Assembly (NCBI GenBank): GCA_019828545.1
Contig: JACVRA010000739.1
Coordinates: 1-16,987, forward strand
Length of the DNA stretch: 16,987 bases
Direction of reading: 5' to 3'
DNA from: Paracamarosporium sp. OC-R06-R3
Lineage: Eukaryota > Ascomycota > Dothideomycetes > Pleosporales > Didymosphaeriaceae
Part shown: positions 8,621 to 16,987 of the stretch, piece after piece
Layout of the letters: each line of letters begins with the position of its first letter
Position numbering within the stretch: the stretch's first letter is position 1
The notes under the pieces: model-generated
Database searches by the model: none
What the model saw: the letters and a program-made list of their open reading frames with translations, nothing else
Told to the model about the DNA's origin: nothing
Program-made: the position numbers and the translations under genes

Positions 8621-11600
8621 CTATTTTCTCCTCTTCCCACCACCGCCGTCTTGCTCCTGATATCGCCTCTTCTTCCCCTCCCTCTCCCAGAACTCCTGCT
8701 TCTCCCTCTTCTCCCTCTCCGCTTTCTTCTCCATGTTCTCCGCGATCTTCTTCTTGTACCCTTCTTTCCTCTGTTCCTGGGCTTTCCTCCTCTTCTCCAC
8801 CTTTTCGTTTCTCAGCGTCATGACCTGGTCCAGCAACCTCCTCGCCTTCTTTTCCTCGCCGCCCAGCACTACCGCTCTTTTTTGCAGGTACGTTTTGTTC
8901 TTCTGCGGCTTCATCTGCGCGATTTGCGACTTGAACGGCAGATCGGCAGCAAGCTTGCGTGGCACGCGGAGCGGGTTGAAATGCCGTTCTTGGCGCTCCA
9001 CGGGGCGGTAGGCGCTATTCTTGAGCGAAGGCGTGGGGAGGTTAAGCTCGTGACGGACTTGGCCTGTGAGACGCATGCCAGTCCATGCAGTGGACTCGCC
9101 TGTTTCTGGAGAGAGTGCCGCGTCCAACAGATTAGTAACAGGGTTGTAGAAGCGGTGAGGTTTGATGGGGTACCAGGCCCTCAGAAACACAATATCGCTC
9201 ATCAATATCTTATCCTCGAATGTCGCTCGAAAGTTTCCTTCCGGTTTTGACAGCGCGCGCTTGATCTGCCCACGCACACCGGAGACTGTGCGTATCGATG
9301 CCCCCTCGAACTTTGCAACTTCGAGAGCAGACTGGAACATATCCTTTATGAAAGCAGTGTTCTTAAAGATTTTGTAAGGGTGGCCTGTGAGTTTGAGCTT
9401 CTTTACGATCTCGAAGGATTCGTCAACGGCTAGGACCACGCCCGTGGCTGCGATGCGGAAGCCAGGTGTCTTGTTACTGAACGACTGCACACAGCAAAAT
9501 CCCGTGTTCGGCGCCACGAGCGGGCCGTAGAACGTTCCGTGACAATGCATATGCTCGGGCGTGTATTTGAGCATGCGGTGCCGTTGTCTATTTTCGTGGA
9601 TACTGTAGATGGGAGTGACTTGAAATCGGCGCCAGCCAAGGGAGAAAATAAGGGGGTCGCTGGTTTTGAGTATTTTCTTGTGCCAGCGGTGACGTTTGAT
9701 GCGAACTTGGACGAAGCCGAAGCGCTCTTCTGTTGGTGTAAGGCCGCCGATGAGAACGGGAAAGCGGGGGTTGAAGTTGGTCGAGAACTCGTAAGGGACT
9801 TGTTCAAGAACGATGCGGGCGTACGTTCCGGCTTTGTGGCCTTCGACGCGGATGCGTGACACGGCATCTAGTTGGTCGAATTCGGCGCGGTTAATGTCGA
9901 GCTGTTTTTGGATCATGGCCTTTTGTGCATCGTACCAGTCGTCTTCACCAAATTCTTCTTCTTGCCCAGAGTCTTTGCGAGCATTGGCTTTATCGTTCAT
10001 GAATCCTTCTCGATCTTCTTCTTCGAATCGAAGCTTCAGTTCTTCTTTCCGACGAGCATTTTTTTCTCGCTCATCCTCAATTGCAACGGCTGCATCATCG
10101 GTCTCTCCGGTCTTCTCTTTTCCGCCAAACTTCTCTCCGGTTTCTAAATCTTCGAATTCGCCGTCGCCCTCATCTTCTTCGTCAAAACCCTCGAATTCCT
10201 CATCCTCATCTCCGCTACCACCACCCTTTCCATCCATGTAGCCTACGGCGAATCGACTTTTCAGGTCCTCAATATTCTCTTCGTCCTCCCACTTCTCCTC
10301 CAATGCAGTGTAATCAAAAACGGGTATATAGCGATCCTCAGCATTAGCACTATCATCAACTCTTGACCTATTAAAGAAATCGTCTTCGTCTAGATTCCGC
10401 ACTTCTTCTACTTCGTCTTCGTCGCCTCGCCACCTTTTCACGACCTCAGTTGGCGAAAATTCCAGGTTTTCCATTAGCTTTGCAAGGTCCGCAGGCTGGT
10501 ACGATCGCTTCCGGTTGTGCATTTGGGCAGCGTTCTCTCTCAGCTTGTCTTTCCATCTAAGCGCGCCATCCTGGTCGTCTTCACCAAACTCGTCCGAGCC
10601 GAAGTCGCCGTCCCCAGCACGATCCAGATCTAGTTCTTCACCTGATATTGATCCAAGATCGGAATCACTGTCTGCGAATGCGATATCATCAGCTGGCGCG
10701 TCTTTGTGTTCCGAGTCTCTTCGGCGAGCAAAAGCGGGTTTGCCGTTAGGTACCGAATCGTCATGCAAGAATCCAGTATCATCCTCCTCATCTCCAGAGT
10801 CGTAGTCGTGTTGCAGTTCGTCATCGTCGCTGTCGATTCCTTCAAGATCGGCTTCGTCCACATTCTGCTCATCATCTGCCATCCTCGCATGACGCTGGGC
10901 TTTGCGGCCATTGTCTACGGCGTCATCATCCACCATCCCGTCAACGACTTTTCCCCCACTGAAAAGCCTCATTCCGGCATCATGTTCTCCCAATAGCCTC
11001 CTGCCTCCTTGCAGGCCCAGCATCATCTGCTCGCCCAGCCCGCGTTCCTGGCCTGGGTCCGCATCGGCATCAAATGTTGCCGTTTTCACGTCGATATAAA
11101 CAGCGTCCTTGTCTACCAACACACCACCAACGTCCGACATCGGCGCAAACAGTATCTTCTGCTTTTCGCCAAGTCGTGTCCGCTTCTTTTTGCCAGTGAC
11201 CTTCTCCAGCTGCTTCTCGAGATAGGGTGTCGGACATGGATCGGGCAGCGCTTCCGTGGAGGAAACGCTAAGATCACCGACACCTGGCACATGTACCCGC
11301 GAGCCGTGAGCGGGAAAGTTTGTTCCACGCAGGTATCCGTACAGCGCTATCGTTCGGTCGCACTTGGGGTTCGCTTCGATATCGGTTGGCGGTGTAATGT
11401 CCAGAAACCTGTCCGCTAAACAGTACGGATGAGAGTTCCTCCACACCAAGGGTCTAGGGTTCTTCATGACGCTCAAAAAGCGCGACAGGTTCATGATTTC
11501 CCTGTCCGGATATCGCCCGTTGGCTACGCCAGAAAGATAGAAGAGCTTCGCGCCCTGGTACAACTCGCTCCAGAACCTGTGTTTTAAGCGCTTCTTCTGC

Positions 11601-12145
11601 AGCTTCAGCGTTTCCTGCTTCCGGAAAAGGTCCAGATGTGTGAGGATGCCGAAGACGTTGCCCGGCATACCACTTGCGGACAGCACGTTCAAAAACTCCA
11701 TGGTCTCCATCTCGAAGCCATAGTTGCCGTCGATCATGAGCAGGACTATGTCGACGACTTTGGCAATGTCGATCATGCTTGCCAGCGAGTCGGCGGGGCA
11801 TTCCATAAAGGTGAGGCGGCGGCGCTTCGAGGTAACGACGGTGAGGGGCCCCGTGGGCGTGGAGAGGGTCTGCTTCGTGTACCGGCGGATCAGCGACTTG
11901 ATCAGCGTCGTCTTGCCGACGCCCGGGGGTCCGACGACGCCCACGACGATGGGGGGCGCCTCTTCGGGGAGGCGGTCGACGAGCGGCACGTGGAGGCGCT
12001 TTTCCTTGACATCGTGCGAGCGCGCCGCCTGCTTGGCCAGCCGCCCCGGGGTCGCATATGCAAAGGCCTTGGGGTTCCTCTCGCCGCTCGTGGGCGCCTT
12101 CTTCTCCTTGGGCTTGCGATGCGGTCGGTTTGCCTGCTCCGCCAT
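8621..12145 (-). CDS. BMS1: Ribosome biogenesis GTPase Bms1
   Basis: A single-exon gene for a 1174-residue protein, close to the 1183 residues of yeast Bms1. Bms1 is an essential nucleolar GTPase of the small-subunit processome; it binds Rcl1 and acts in early pre-rRNA cleavage on the way to the 40S subunit. The basic N-terminus (PHRKPKEKKA, NPKAFAYATPGRLAKQAARSHDVKEK) is typical. The GTPase domain shows the P-loop GPPGVGKT at 72-79, the ECP segment that replaces DxxG near 115-117, and THLD at 169-172 in place of NKxD. Residues about 430-740 form a long acidic, low-complexity region rich in Asp, Glu and Gly. The C-terminal RIBIOP_C domain follows, with EQVPYEF, PVLIGGL and RFGFVQVRIKRHRWHKKILK. 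The tail is Lys/Arg-rich and ends GGGGKRRK, fitting nucleolar RNA binding. The start Met lies 5 bp from an 11-bp tandem duplication in the leader. Tsr1 is the nearest relative, but it lacks an intact P-loop and is shorter. Confidence 0.97.
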   Translation of the reverse strand: MAEQANRPHRKPKEKKAPTSGERNPKAFAYATPGRLAKQAARSHDVKEKRLHVPLVDRLPEEAPPIVVGVVGPPGVGKTTLIKSLIRRYTKQTLSTPTGPLTVVTSKRRRLTFMECPADSLASMIDIAKVVDIVLLMIDGNYGFEMETMEFLNVLSASGMPGNVFGILTHLDLFRKQETLKLQKKRLKHRFWSELYQGAKLFYLSGVANGRYPDREIMNLSRFLSVMKNPRPLVWRNSHPYCLADRFLDITPPTDIEANPKCDRTIALYGYLRGTNFPAHGSRVHVPGVGDLSVSSTEALPDPCPTPYLEKQLEKVTGKKKRTRLGEKQKILFAPMSDVGGVLVDKDAVYIDVKTATFDADADPGQERGLGEQMMLGLQGGRRLLGEHDAGMRLFSGGKVVDGMVDDDAVDNGRKAQRHARMADDEQNVDEADLEGIDSDDDELQHDYDSGDEEDDTGFLHDDSVPNGKPAFARRRDSEHKDAPADDIAFADSDSDLGSISGEELDLDRAGDGDFGSDEFGEDDQDGALRWKDKLRENAAQMHNRKRSYQPADLAKLMENLEFSPTEVVKRWRGDEDEVEEVRNLDEDDFFNRSRVDDSANAEDRYIPVFDYTALEEKWEDEENIEDLKSRFAVGYMDGKGGGSGDEDEEFEGFDEEDEGDGEFEDLETGEKFGGKEKTGETDDAAVAIEDEREKNARRKEELKLRFEEEDREGFMNDKANARKDSGQEEEFGEDDWYDAQKAMIQKQLDINRAEFDQLDAVSRIRVEGHKAGTYARIVLEQVPYEFSTNFNPRFPVLIGGLTPTEERFGFVQVRIKRHRWHKKILKTSDPLIFSLGWRRFQVTPIYSIHENRQRHRMLKYTPEHMHCHGTFYGPLVAPNTGFCCVQSFSNKTPGFRIAATGVVLAVDESFEIVKKLKLTGHPYKIFKNTAFIKDMFQSALEVAKFEGASIRTVSGVRGQIKRALSKPEGNFRATFEDKILMSDIVFLRAWYPIKPHRFYNPVTNLLDAALSPETGESTAWTGMRLTGQVRHELNLPTPSLKNSAYRPVERQERHFNPLRVPRKLAADLPFKSQIAQMKPQKNKTYLQKRAVVLGGEEKKARRLLDQVMTLRNEKVEKRRKAQEQRKEGYKKKIAENMEKKAEREKREKQEFWEREGKKRRYQEQDGGGGKRRK

Positions 12146-12149
12146 GCTG

Positions 12150-12171
12150 CCGTGTCCGCGCCGTGTCCGCG
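12150..12171. repeat. 11-bp perfect tandem duplication in the BMS1 leader
   Basis: CCGTGTCCGCG occurs twice without spacing (12150-12160 and 12161-12171). It starts 5 bp from the BMS1 ATG, so it is probably transcribed as part of the 5' UTR. It may be a replication-slippage duplication or a doubled protein site. Confidence 0.9.
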
Positions 12172-12252
12172 CAGAGATGTGTGCGAAGAAAGCGTCGCGG
12201 TTCCAAAATTTCGTGCTAGCGGCCGCGCCAAGAGCCGGGCGCGGCAGGGGCG

Positions 12253-12278
12253 CGCTATCGATAAGCGCTATCGATAAG
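12253..12278. repeat. 13-bp perfect tandem duplication with GATA-type motifs
   Basis: CGCTATCGATAAG occurs twice without spacing (12253-12265 and 12266-12278). Each unit holds the palindrome TATCGATA. On one strand this reads CGATAA and on the other CGATAG, both fitting the fungal GATA-factor consensus HGATAR. That makes four overlapping potential sites in 26 bp, midway between two start codons. Binding is inferred from consensus only. Confidence 0.85.
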
Positions 12279-12368
12279 AGCGCGCGAAGTGGGCTGGCGG
12301 GGCACAGAGGGACGCGTGATGCCCATGGCGATGACGTGCGCGCGGTGAATGCCTTGGTTGCCTCTGCC

Positions 12369-12376
12369 TATATAAA
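12369..12376 (+). promoter_or_regulatory. TATA box of the I9 peptide gene
   Basis: TATATAAA in a C-rich setting, about 58 bp before the start codon at 12434. Sequence and spacing are those of a strong TATA promoter with a short leader, fitting a small, highly expressed protein. Confidence 0.7.
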
Positions 12377-12433
12377 CACGCTCCTCGCCTGGCCGACACC
12401 ACACCGCACCATCCGCGAACCCACATTCCCAAC

Positions 12434-12751
12434 ATGCCTGCTTTCAACGTGAGTCCCCCCGATCTCGCAGCCTCAGCCGCCTCTCTGACCGCACGCTTCC
12501 AGGTCACCCTCAAGTCCGGCGCGTCGCCCGAAGAGCTCGAGAACGCAAAGAAGAAGGTCCAGGACCAGGGCGGCAAGATCACCAACGAGTTCACCCTCAT
12601 CAAGGGCTTCACGTAGGTCCCCTTTTGCTTCCCTCGGCGTGCAATGCTGACCACGATCGCCAGTGCCGAGTTCCCCGAGGACAAGGTCAACGCACTCGAG
12701 ACAAACGAGCATGTAACAGTTGAGCGCGATTCCGAAGTCAAAACCCAGTAG
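12434..12751 (+). CDS. Inhibitor I9-family peptide, Pbi2-like vacuolar protease inhibitor
   Basis: A 70-residue protein made entirely of one subtilisin-propeptide-like I9 domain. Yeast Pbi2 (75 residues) inhibits vacuolar proteinase B and, with thioredoxin, takes part in vacuole fusion; that role is inferred here from family membership. Exon 1 is 12434-12448 (MPAFN), exon 2 is 12503-12612 and exon 3 is 12664-12751; introns are 54 and 51 bp. The joined protein reads MPAFN, VTLKSGASPEELENAKKKV, QDQGGKITNEFTLIKGFT, then AEFPEDKVNALETNEHVTV and ERDSEVKTQ, a standard fungal I9 layout. No signal peptide is present, as for Pbi2. Unspliced, the frame stays open through intron 1 but meets TAG at the second donor. 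It is divergent from BMS1 and shares its promoter. Confidence 0.92.
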
Positions 12752-14563
12752 ATGTGCTTCTAGCATGAGCGATGGCGCTATGAAAAGGACGGAACCTTGT
12801 TTCACGTGACACTGGCTCTCGGGATTTATGGACAATGCAGCCTTCTCGAGGCATCAGCCTTATTGCTGACACGCCAGAGTTGGATTTATCGCTTGTTCAT
12901 TCATACCTTTTGCACATCCATTGCGTTCACGTCTCATCCACTTCGTGCACCGTGACTCGGGAAGGCTCAAGCTCTTGAATACCATGGTATATACATACGT
13001 AGACCTAATTTCCTTTGAGACCCACGATGGCAAAGATGTGATTTTCACCAACATGGCATCTCAAACAAACAGGCTACGCCCGTGAGGACGCTACGAGCTA
13101 GAGAGCTGGGCTCTAAAGCAACCAGCTGCGGAAAACTCGGTTTGATCTGGTAGCGCTACCTTTAATCCGTCGCACCCTCAACGAGTCTTATGCATAACGA
13201 AGTCCCGTGGAACTTTCTATGGATGAAACTTTCAATTTGCGTATCTAAACCGGGAAGCATGAATAACGAGCAATCCTGTGTAGCTACCCTTCGAATGTGG
13301 ACTAGGTGATACCGCAAGACGTCCAAGTGTCGATCGACTGCGCAAACAAAACTTTCTAACTACGATTCAGACTAAGCATGCATTTGCTCAATTCCGGAAC
13401 CAACCAAACGTGTTAAGCCGACGCTCCACTACCCTTCATTCGTGCCTGCAGATCATAGGCGATTCCCGCCAGGGGCTCTAAGGGCACTAATCAAGGTTCA
13501 GCGCTGAGAGGAGACACCACGGCTGCGCATGTGCGAGTCTGGAAAGACACTGGCACAACCATCAGTTCTTTAGGCCCGAGAAGCTGACACTAGTGAACGG
13601 CCGCGAAGCATTGGACCCGCTACGCTGCTTAATGAAGTTTCTTCGAGCAGCGTCATGCAGCGGCCACAATCTTCATGCAGTGGTTTCCCTGCGTTTGGAC
13701 AGAAATGCATGTCTTAGTTGCTGGGGCGGAGAAACATGTTAAATGTTATTTCCATACGACCCCTCGCATTCATCAAGTAGGTAGGGTTTGAAAAAAAAAT
13801 TGGAGGTCGCGAGGATGGTATACCCATGTCACCTCTTTCACTCCATCGAAGCCGCCTCTGGGCAACACACACTTTTCACGACGAACGCACATCCCATCGA
13901 CCAGGTCTGTGCCGAATCCCTTCTCGGCATTGCTCTACCTCGGCGCGATAAGTGGTTTACATATCGTCGTGATCACGCAGAAGATCAAGGAAATTTAGAA
14001 AGCTCCGGAAACAAGTATGCGAAGAGATTCTGTGTTTGTCAGCCAAAGTCTATCCTTGGTTCTCCAATGGGAAGAACGAGGCCTAGGTCCGTCGTCTTTG
14101 TGTGCCCGCCAAACCTTCTGGTCTTAGCGTTATCGTGCGGGAGATTTGACGCAGTCCGCTGCAGCACCATCACCATGATGTGCATTCGCTAGCCTGCAGC
14201 ATCTGGAACATAATAACTACCCTGACTTTGGGCTGTGCGTTAGGTCAGTTGTCACAACTATACAGATCTTACAAACTTTTCGAGCCATACCTCCGCGTTT
14301 TTCAGCTCCATGTGGCGTGAGCATATGCTAAATGATAGATATTTACACAGGCCTTTGATCCGCCCACCATGCTGTTTTAATGGAACTGTTCTGATAGCGT
14401 AAATTTTACTGGAAAGCCAACGCATGCAACAATCCGGTGAACCTTCAGCGCTACCCTATGCCGAGCCTTCAAGGTTGTTCAATTTTACTAAGTTCTCTAC
14501 TAAATAAATACAAGAACAGTGAACTCTGCCGGCTCTTGGAGGTCGAGATGCAGCTTCGTCAAT
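12752..14563. other. Gene-poor 1.8 kb spacer
   Basis: No gene is supportable here. It begins with the 3' UTR of the I9 gene and ends with the promoter of the CFEM gene. A 12-bp perfect palindrome, ATACCATGGTAT, lies at 12979-12990. The longest open frame (about 13788-14192, plus) has no ATG at its start, no domain I recognise and a random-looking composition. Base composition is near normal, so the strong RIP bias of the right end is not evident here. It could contain decayed genes or a non-coding transcript that cannot be seen from sequence alone. Confidence 0.5.
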
Positions 14564-16353
14564 ATGGGTGTTCGTGCGCTGGTTTTCGCGTTGTTATGCT
14601 TCCTGACGTTGAGAAGCGTTGAAGGATTTCAGGTACAATCGCGTGAACTGGGAATTGTAGACATCCCTCCTTGCGGCGTAAGCTCCGTCTTTCTACGACC
14701 ATGGTTCACGATTTCTAACGTCTTTGTAGCTCGCATGCCTTTTCCTCAATATGGCCGAGAGCGGCTGTAAACTCTCTGATGTCGAGTGTCACTGCGGGAA
14801 TGTTGTCCTTGCCAAATCAGTGTCCGCATGCGTGCTTACCAACTGCACGATGGAAGACTCTTTAGGTATGCAACCAAGAGAGTCACAATTAGAAAGTAGC
14901 TAAGAGTACTTGTAAACAGAATTTGCTCAAGTGCAAGATGACATGTGCGGTCTCTCAGATGCTTCGAAGTCACATGTGGTCTTTATCTCTACTTGCATCT
15001 GTTATCTGATTGCGGTTTTATTCGTGGCCCTGAGGCTCGCCGGGAAAACAGCGGCGAAGACGATCCGCAAAGATGATTGGATCGTCGTCATCTCGATCGT
15101 TTTGGCTGGTTTGCCTATAGCGTGCGTATTGAAGAGTTAGTAGTGTCAAGTCGTTACACGGATCATGCTCATTATATTTCGTAGTGACTACAATTGGTTT
15201 TGGCGAGTATTTATGGAACCTAAAGACAGGTGAATTACTTCGCAGCCTCCAGTTTTGTACGATCCCCTTGGACTAAAGAGAAGCTTCCTTATACTTACCT
15301 TTGTAGTTTACATTGCGTGGTCCACATACATTATTGTCCTAGGCATGATAAAGGCCTCCCTGGTTCTGCTTTACCTTGAGATTTTCCCGGCAAGACAAGT
15401 GCGTGTCATAGCTTTCATTATTCTTGGTTGGATCGTCGTCAACTCTCTCGTCCTGTTCTTTCTCACAACACTTAATTGCTGGCCAGTCGACGCTTTCTAG
15501 AACAGAGATATCAAGGGACGTTGCATAGATATTAGAGCATTGGCCTTTGCAAGTTCCGGCTCCGCAATCGCACACGACATTGTTCTACTTGTCTTCCCCC
15601 TAGTTTTCATACGGCAGCTGAAGATGGAACGTCATCGCAAGGTCGCTGCCGGCCTCATGTTCAGTGTTGTAACATTGTGAGTTGCGCTGTGGTCTGATTT
15701 CACTGAACATTACTAACGTTTGTAGTGGATGCATCGCAACAATCGTCCGCTTGCAGTCCCTCTTAACGTTCGAGGCTACAATCGATCCGACGTGGGACTA
15801 CGTCCCAGTGACAATATGGACCGAGATTGAGCTCGCTTTTTTTTACGTTTATGTCTCACTTCCTGGCATTCGTGTCCTCCTTGATCGGTTCTTCCGTACA
15901 AGCATGTCCTCTTCAGTGAACCGCTCGCGGGACATTAACGATCCGATCAACTTACAAAACTCCGATGTAAAGATGATACCCAAAATTTTACATGAGTCGA
16001 CAAAGAAAAATAGACAGACTGTTTGGATACGCCTTTCGGCTGCCGCCTATCGAAACAGTGCAGGTCCCGCTGCAGCAGTAGTGTGGCCAGCGGATTGGAG
16101 CCCCCGTCCATGGTCCGGCCCTTCACCAACGCGGAATAGCAGTCATCAGAGATTGAGCAGCGATCATAGGTCTGAGTGCATTAACTTCTTGCATATGCGA
16201 ACATGCACACCCCCAGTCCCAGAAGAAATTGCACGGATAGAACAAGATGTGGAGATGAGTTTTGCACTGGAATCTCAAACCCCAGCTCAAGGATGCTTGA
16301 GCTCTATATTACATTCTATATATATATGTTATATTGTATATGTGTCACTATAA
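14564..16353 (+). pseudogene. CFEM-domain seven-helix receptor-like protein, disrupted by TAG
   Basis: A six-exon gene of the PTH11/fungal-rhodopsin-like class with an N-terminal CFEM domain; relatives sense host surfaces in plant pathogens. Exons are 14564-14677, 14730-14865, 14920-15135, 15185-15256, 15307-15676 and 15726-16353; introns are 49-54 bp. Residues 1-21 form a signal peptide. The CFEM domain has exactly eight Cys (37, 41, 51, 58, 60, 72, 77, 93) and the characteristic Asp55 before C-x-C. Helices follow near HVVFISTC, DDWIVVISIV, YIAWSTYIIVLGMIKASL and AFIILGWIVVNSLVLFF. Then codon 244, expected to be the conserved Trp of a CWPVDAFWN motif, is TAG (15498-15500). Beyond it the same frame continues intact through three more helices (HDIVLLVFPLVFI, SVVTFGCIATIV, ELAFFYVYVSLPGI) to codon 511. 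The product would be a 243-residue fragment with four helices. No intron removes the stop without losing helix 4. The last residues run into AT-rich DNA, so the natural C-terminus may also be altered. Confidence 0.85.
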
Positions 16354-16987
16354 GGGGTTTTTATAGCTAAAAGGTTTAACAATAAAGGGGAGTATTTTGC
16401 CTATACACTTAGGAACTATAAGGGCAATAAAGGGTAGCCTAAGGACTAAACTAAAAAGGATTAACGCTAAACTAGCTAAACTAGCATAGTAATCTAAACT
16501 AAATAAATTAATAATAATAATACTTATAGCTTATATAAAAGAACTAATTTAATAAATAGCTAACTATAATAGTTATTAAATAAAAAATAGATATTTTTAT
16601 AAATATTATAGTATTTATATATTATAGAGTATACTATATATCTAGTTTAATCTATACTAAAGTAGTAGAGTTTACTTATAGTAGGGCTATAAAGCTTTAG
16701 TAATAAAAAGTAATTTAGTAATAAAGGGTATTAAGCTTTAATTAAGTATTAAAAATACTTAATAATATATTAAAAAAAGACTAATTATTTTTTATATAAA
16801 AGAAGTACTTACAATTTAAATAATTAAGTTAATTATAAAGAATAAGAAAAGTATAAAGATTCTTTTAAACTATATAATATACTTTATAAGTAAGTGGCTT
16901 ATATAAGTAAGTAGCTTATAATATTAAGTCTTTACTAAAGTCTATATTATATACGATAGTATAAAATTACTATAAATTATTATAAAA
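16354..16987. other. AT-rich, RIP-like tract, probably a decayed repeat
   Basis: Composition changes sharply just after the CFEM gene. From 16561 to the end my count is about 15% G+C. In that stretch I find only one CpA, one TpG and one CpG, while TpA is everywhere. Remaining C is nearly always before T and G after A. This is the pattern left by repeat-induced point mutation, which turns CpA into TpA on both strands of duplicated DNA. No reading frame survives, so the parent element cannot be named. The tract continues past the window edge. Confidence 0.85.
16885..16920. repeat. 19-bp overlapping direct repeat in the AT-rich tract
   Basis: Two 19-bp copies (16885-16903 and 16902-16920, period 17) read TATAAGTAAGTxGCTTATA, where x is G in the first and A in the second. 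The only difference is TpG against TpA, the transition RIP makes. Confidence 0.85.

Larger units (their letters stand above)
12146..12433. promoter_or_regulatory. Divergent promoter between BMS1 and the I9 peptide gene
   Basis: Only 288 bp separate the two start codons, so transcription must fire both ways from here. The region is GC-rich and carries two perfect tandem duplications, one of 11 bp beside the BMS1 ATG and one of 13 bp in the middle. A clear TATA element points toward the I9 gene; none is evident toward BMS1, as expected for a ribosome-assembly gene. GCGATGACGTG near 12328 contains a CRE/ATF-like TGACGT core. Confidence 0.65.

Noticed and set aside
11454..12206. Second minus-strand frame overlapping the BMS1 N-terminus
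   Set aside because: It is an off-frame reading of the BMS1 GTPase domain; the overlapping Bms1 frame has all the motifs.
12979..12990. Perfect palindrome ATACCATGGTAT as a regulatory site
   Set aside because: A single 12-bp palindrome in a non-coding gap with no nearby start codon is not enough to assign a function.
13788..14192. Open frame of about 134 codons in the gene-poor spacer
   Set aside because: It opens with TTG rather than ATG, has no recognisable domain or signal peptide and no splice structure, and its residues look random.
15483..15500. A short intron that would splice out the TAG of the CFEM gene
   Set aside because: The only nearby donor (GTCGAC) gives an intron of under 20 bases. 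Donors farther upstream would delete the fourth helix.

Overview
This window looks like nuclear DNA of a filamentous ascomycete (Pezizomycotina), probably a plant-associated species of the Dothideomycetes type. The reasons are many short GT-AG introns (45-68 bp), a secreted cutinase, a GH115 glucuronidase, a CFEM-domain seven-helix membrane protein, and a right end at about 15% G+C with the dinucleotide bias of repeat-induced point mutation (RIP). The phylum is clear from gene content; the class is an inference.

Layout, left to right. 1-1223 holds no gene I can support. 1224-1657 (+) is a small two-exon glyoxalase/VOC-fold protein. It converges on 1879-2862 (-), a three-exon secreted cutinase-family esterase whose catalytic His lies on a 27-codon last exon. 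After a 0.7 kb spacer comes 3587-6610 (-), a three-exon secreted GH115 xylan alpha-glucuronidase. It diverges from 7013-8515 (+), a two-exon mitochondrial PDK/BCKDK-type protein kinase; their shared upstream region carries a perfect (GGA)11 tract. The kinase converges, with 105 bp between the stops, on 8621-12145 (-), an intronless BMS1 ribosome-biogenesis GTPase. A compact 288 bp divergent promoter with two perfect tandem duplications separates BMS1 from 12434-12751 (+), a three-exon 70-residue inhibitor-I9/Pbi2-like peptide. About 1.8 kb without a convincing gene follows. At 14564-16353 (+) lies a six-exon CFEM seven-helix receptor-like gene, broken by one in-frame TAG. From about 16354 to the end the sequence is an AT-rich, RIP-like tract.

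The genes fall into three groups. The cutinase and GH115 enzyme are secreted and would act on plant cuticle and on glucuronoxylan. The kinase, BMS1 and the I9 peptide are conserved housekeeping functions: control of mitochondrial dehydrogenase, 40S ribosome assembly and vacuolar protease control. The CFEM receptor-like gene sits at the edge of the AT-rich block. Its nonsense codon is exactly the change RIP makes, which suggests that RIP from the neighbouring repeat damaged it.

I rebuilt splice junctions by hand from GT/AG signals, phase and family motifs. I found no CRISPR array, tRNA or rRNA, and no intact transposon. I did not find a novel multi-gene system; the best leads are the RIP-edge pseudogene and the duplicated elements in the BMS1 divergent promoter.
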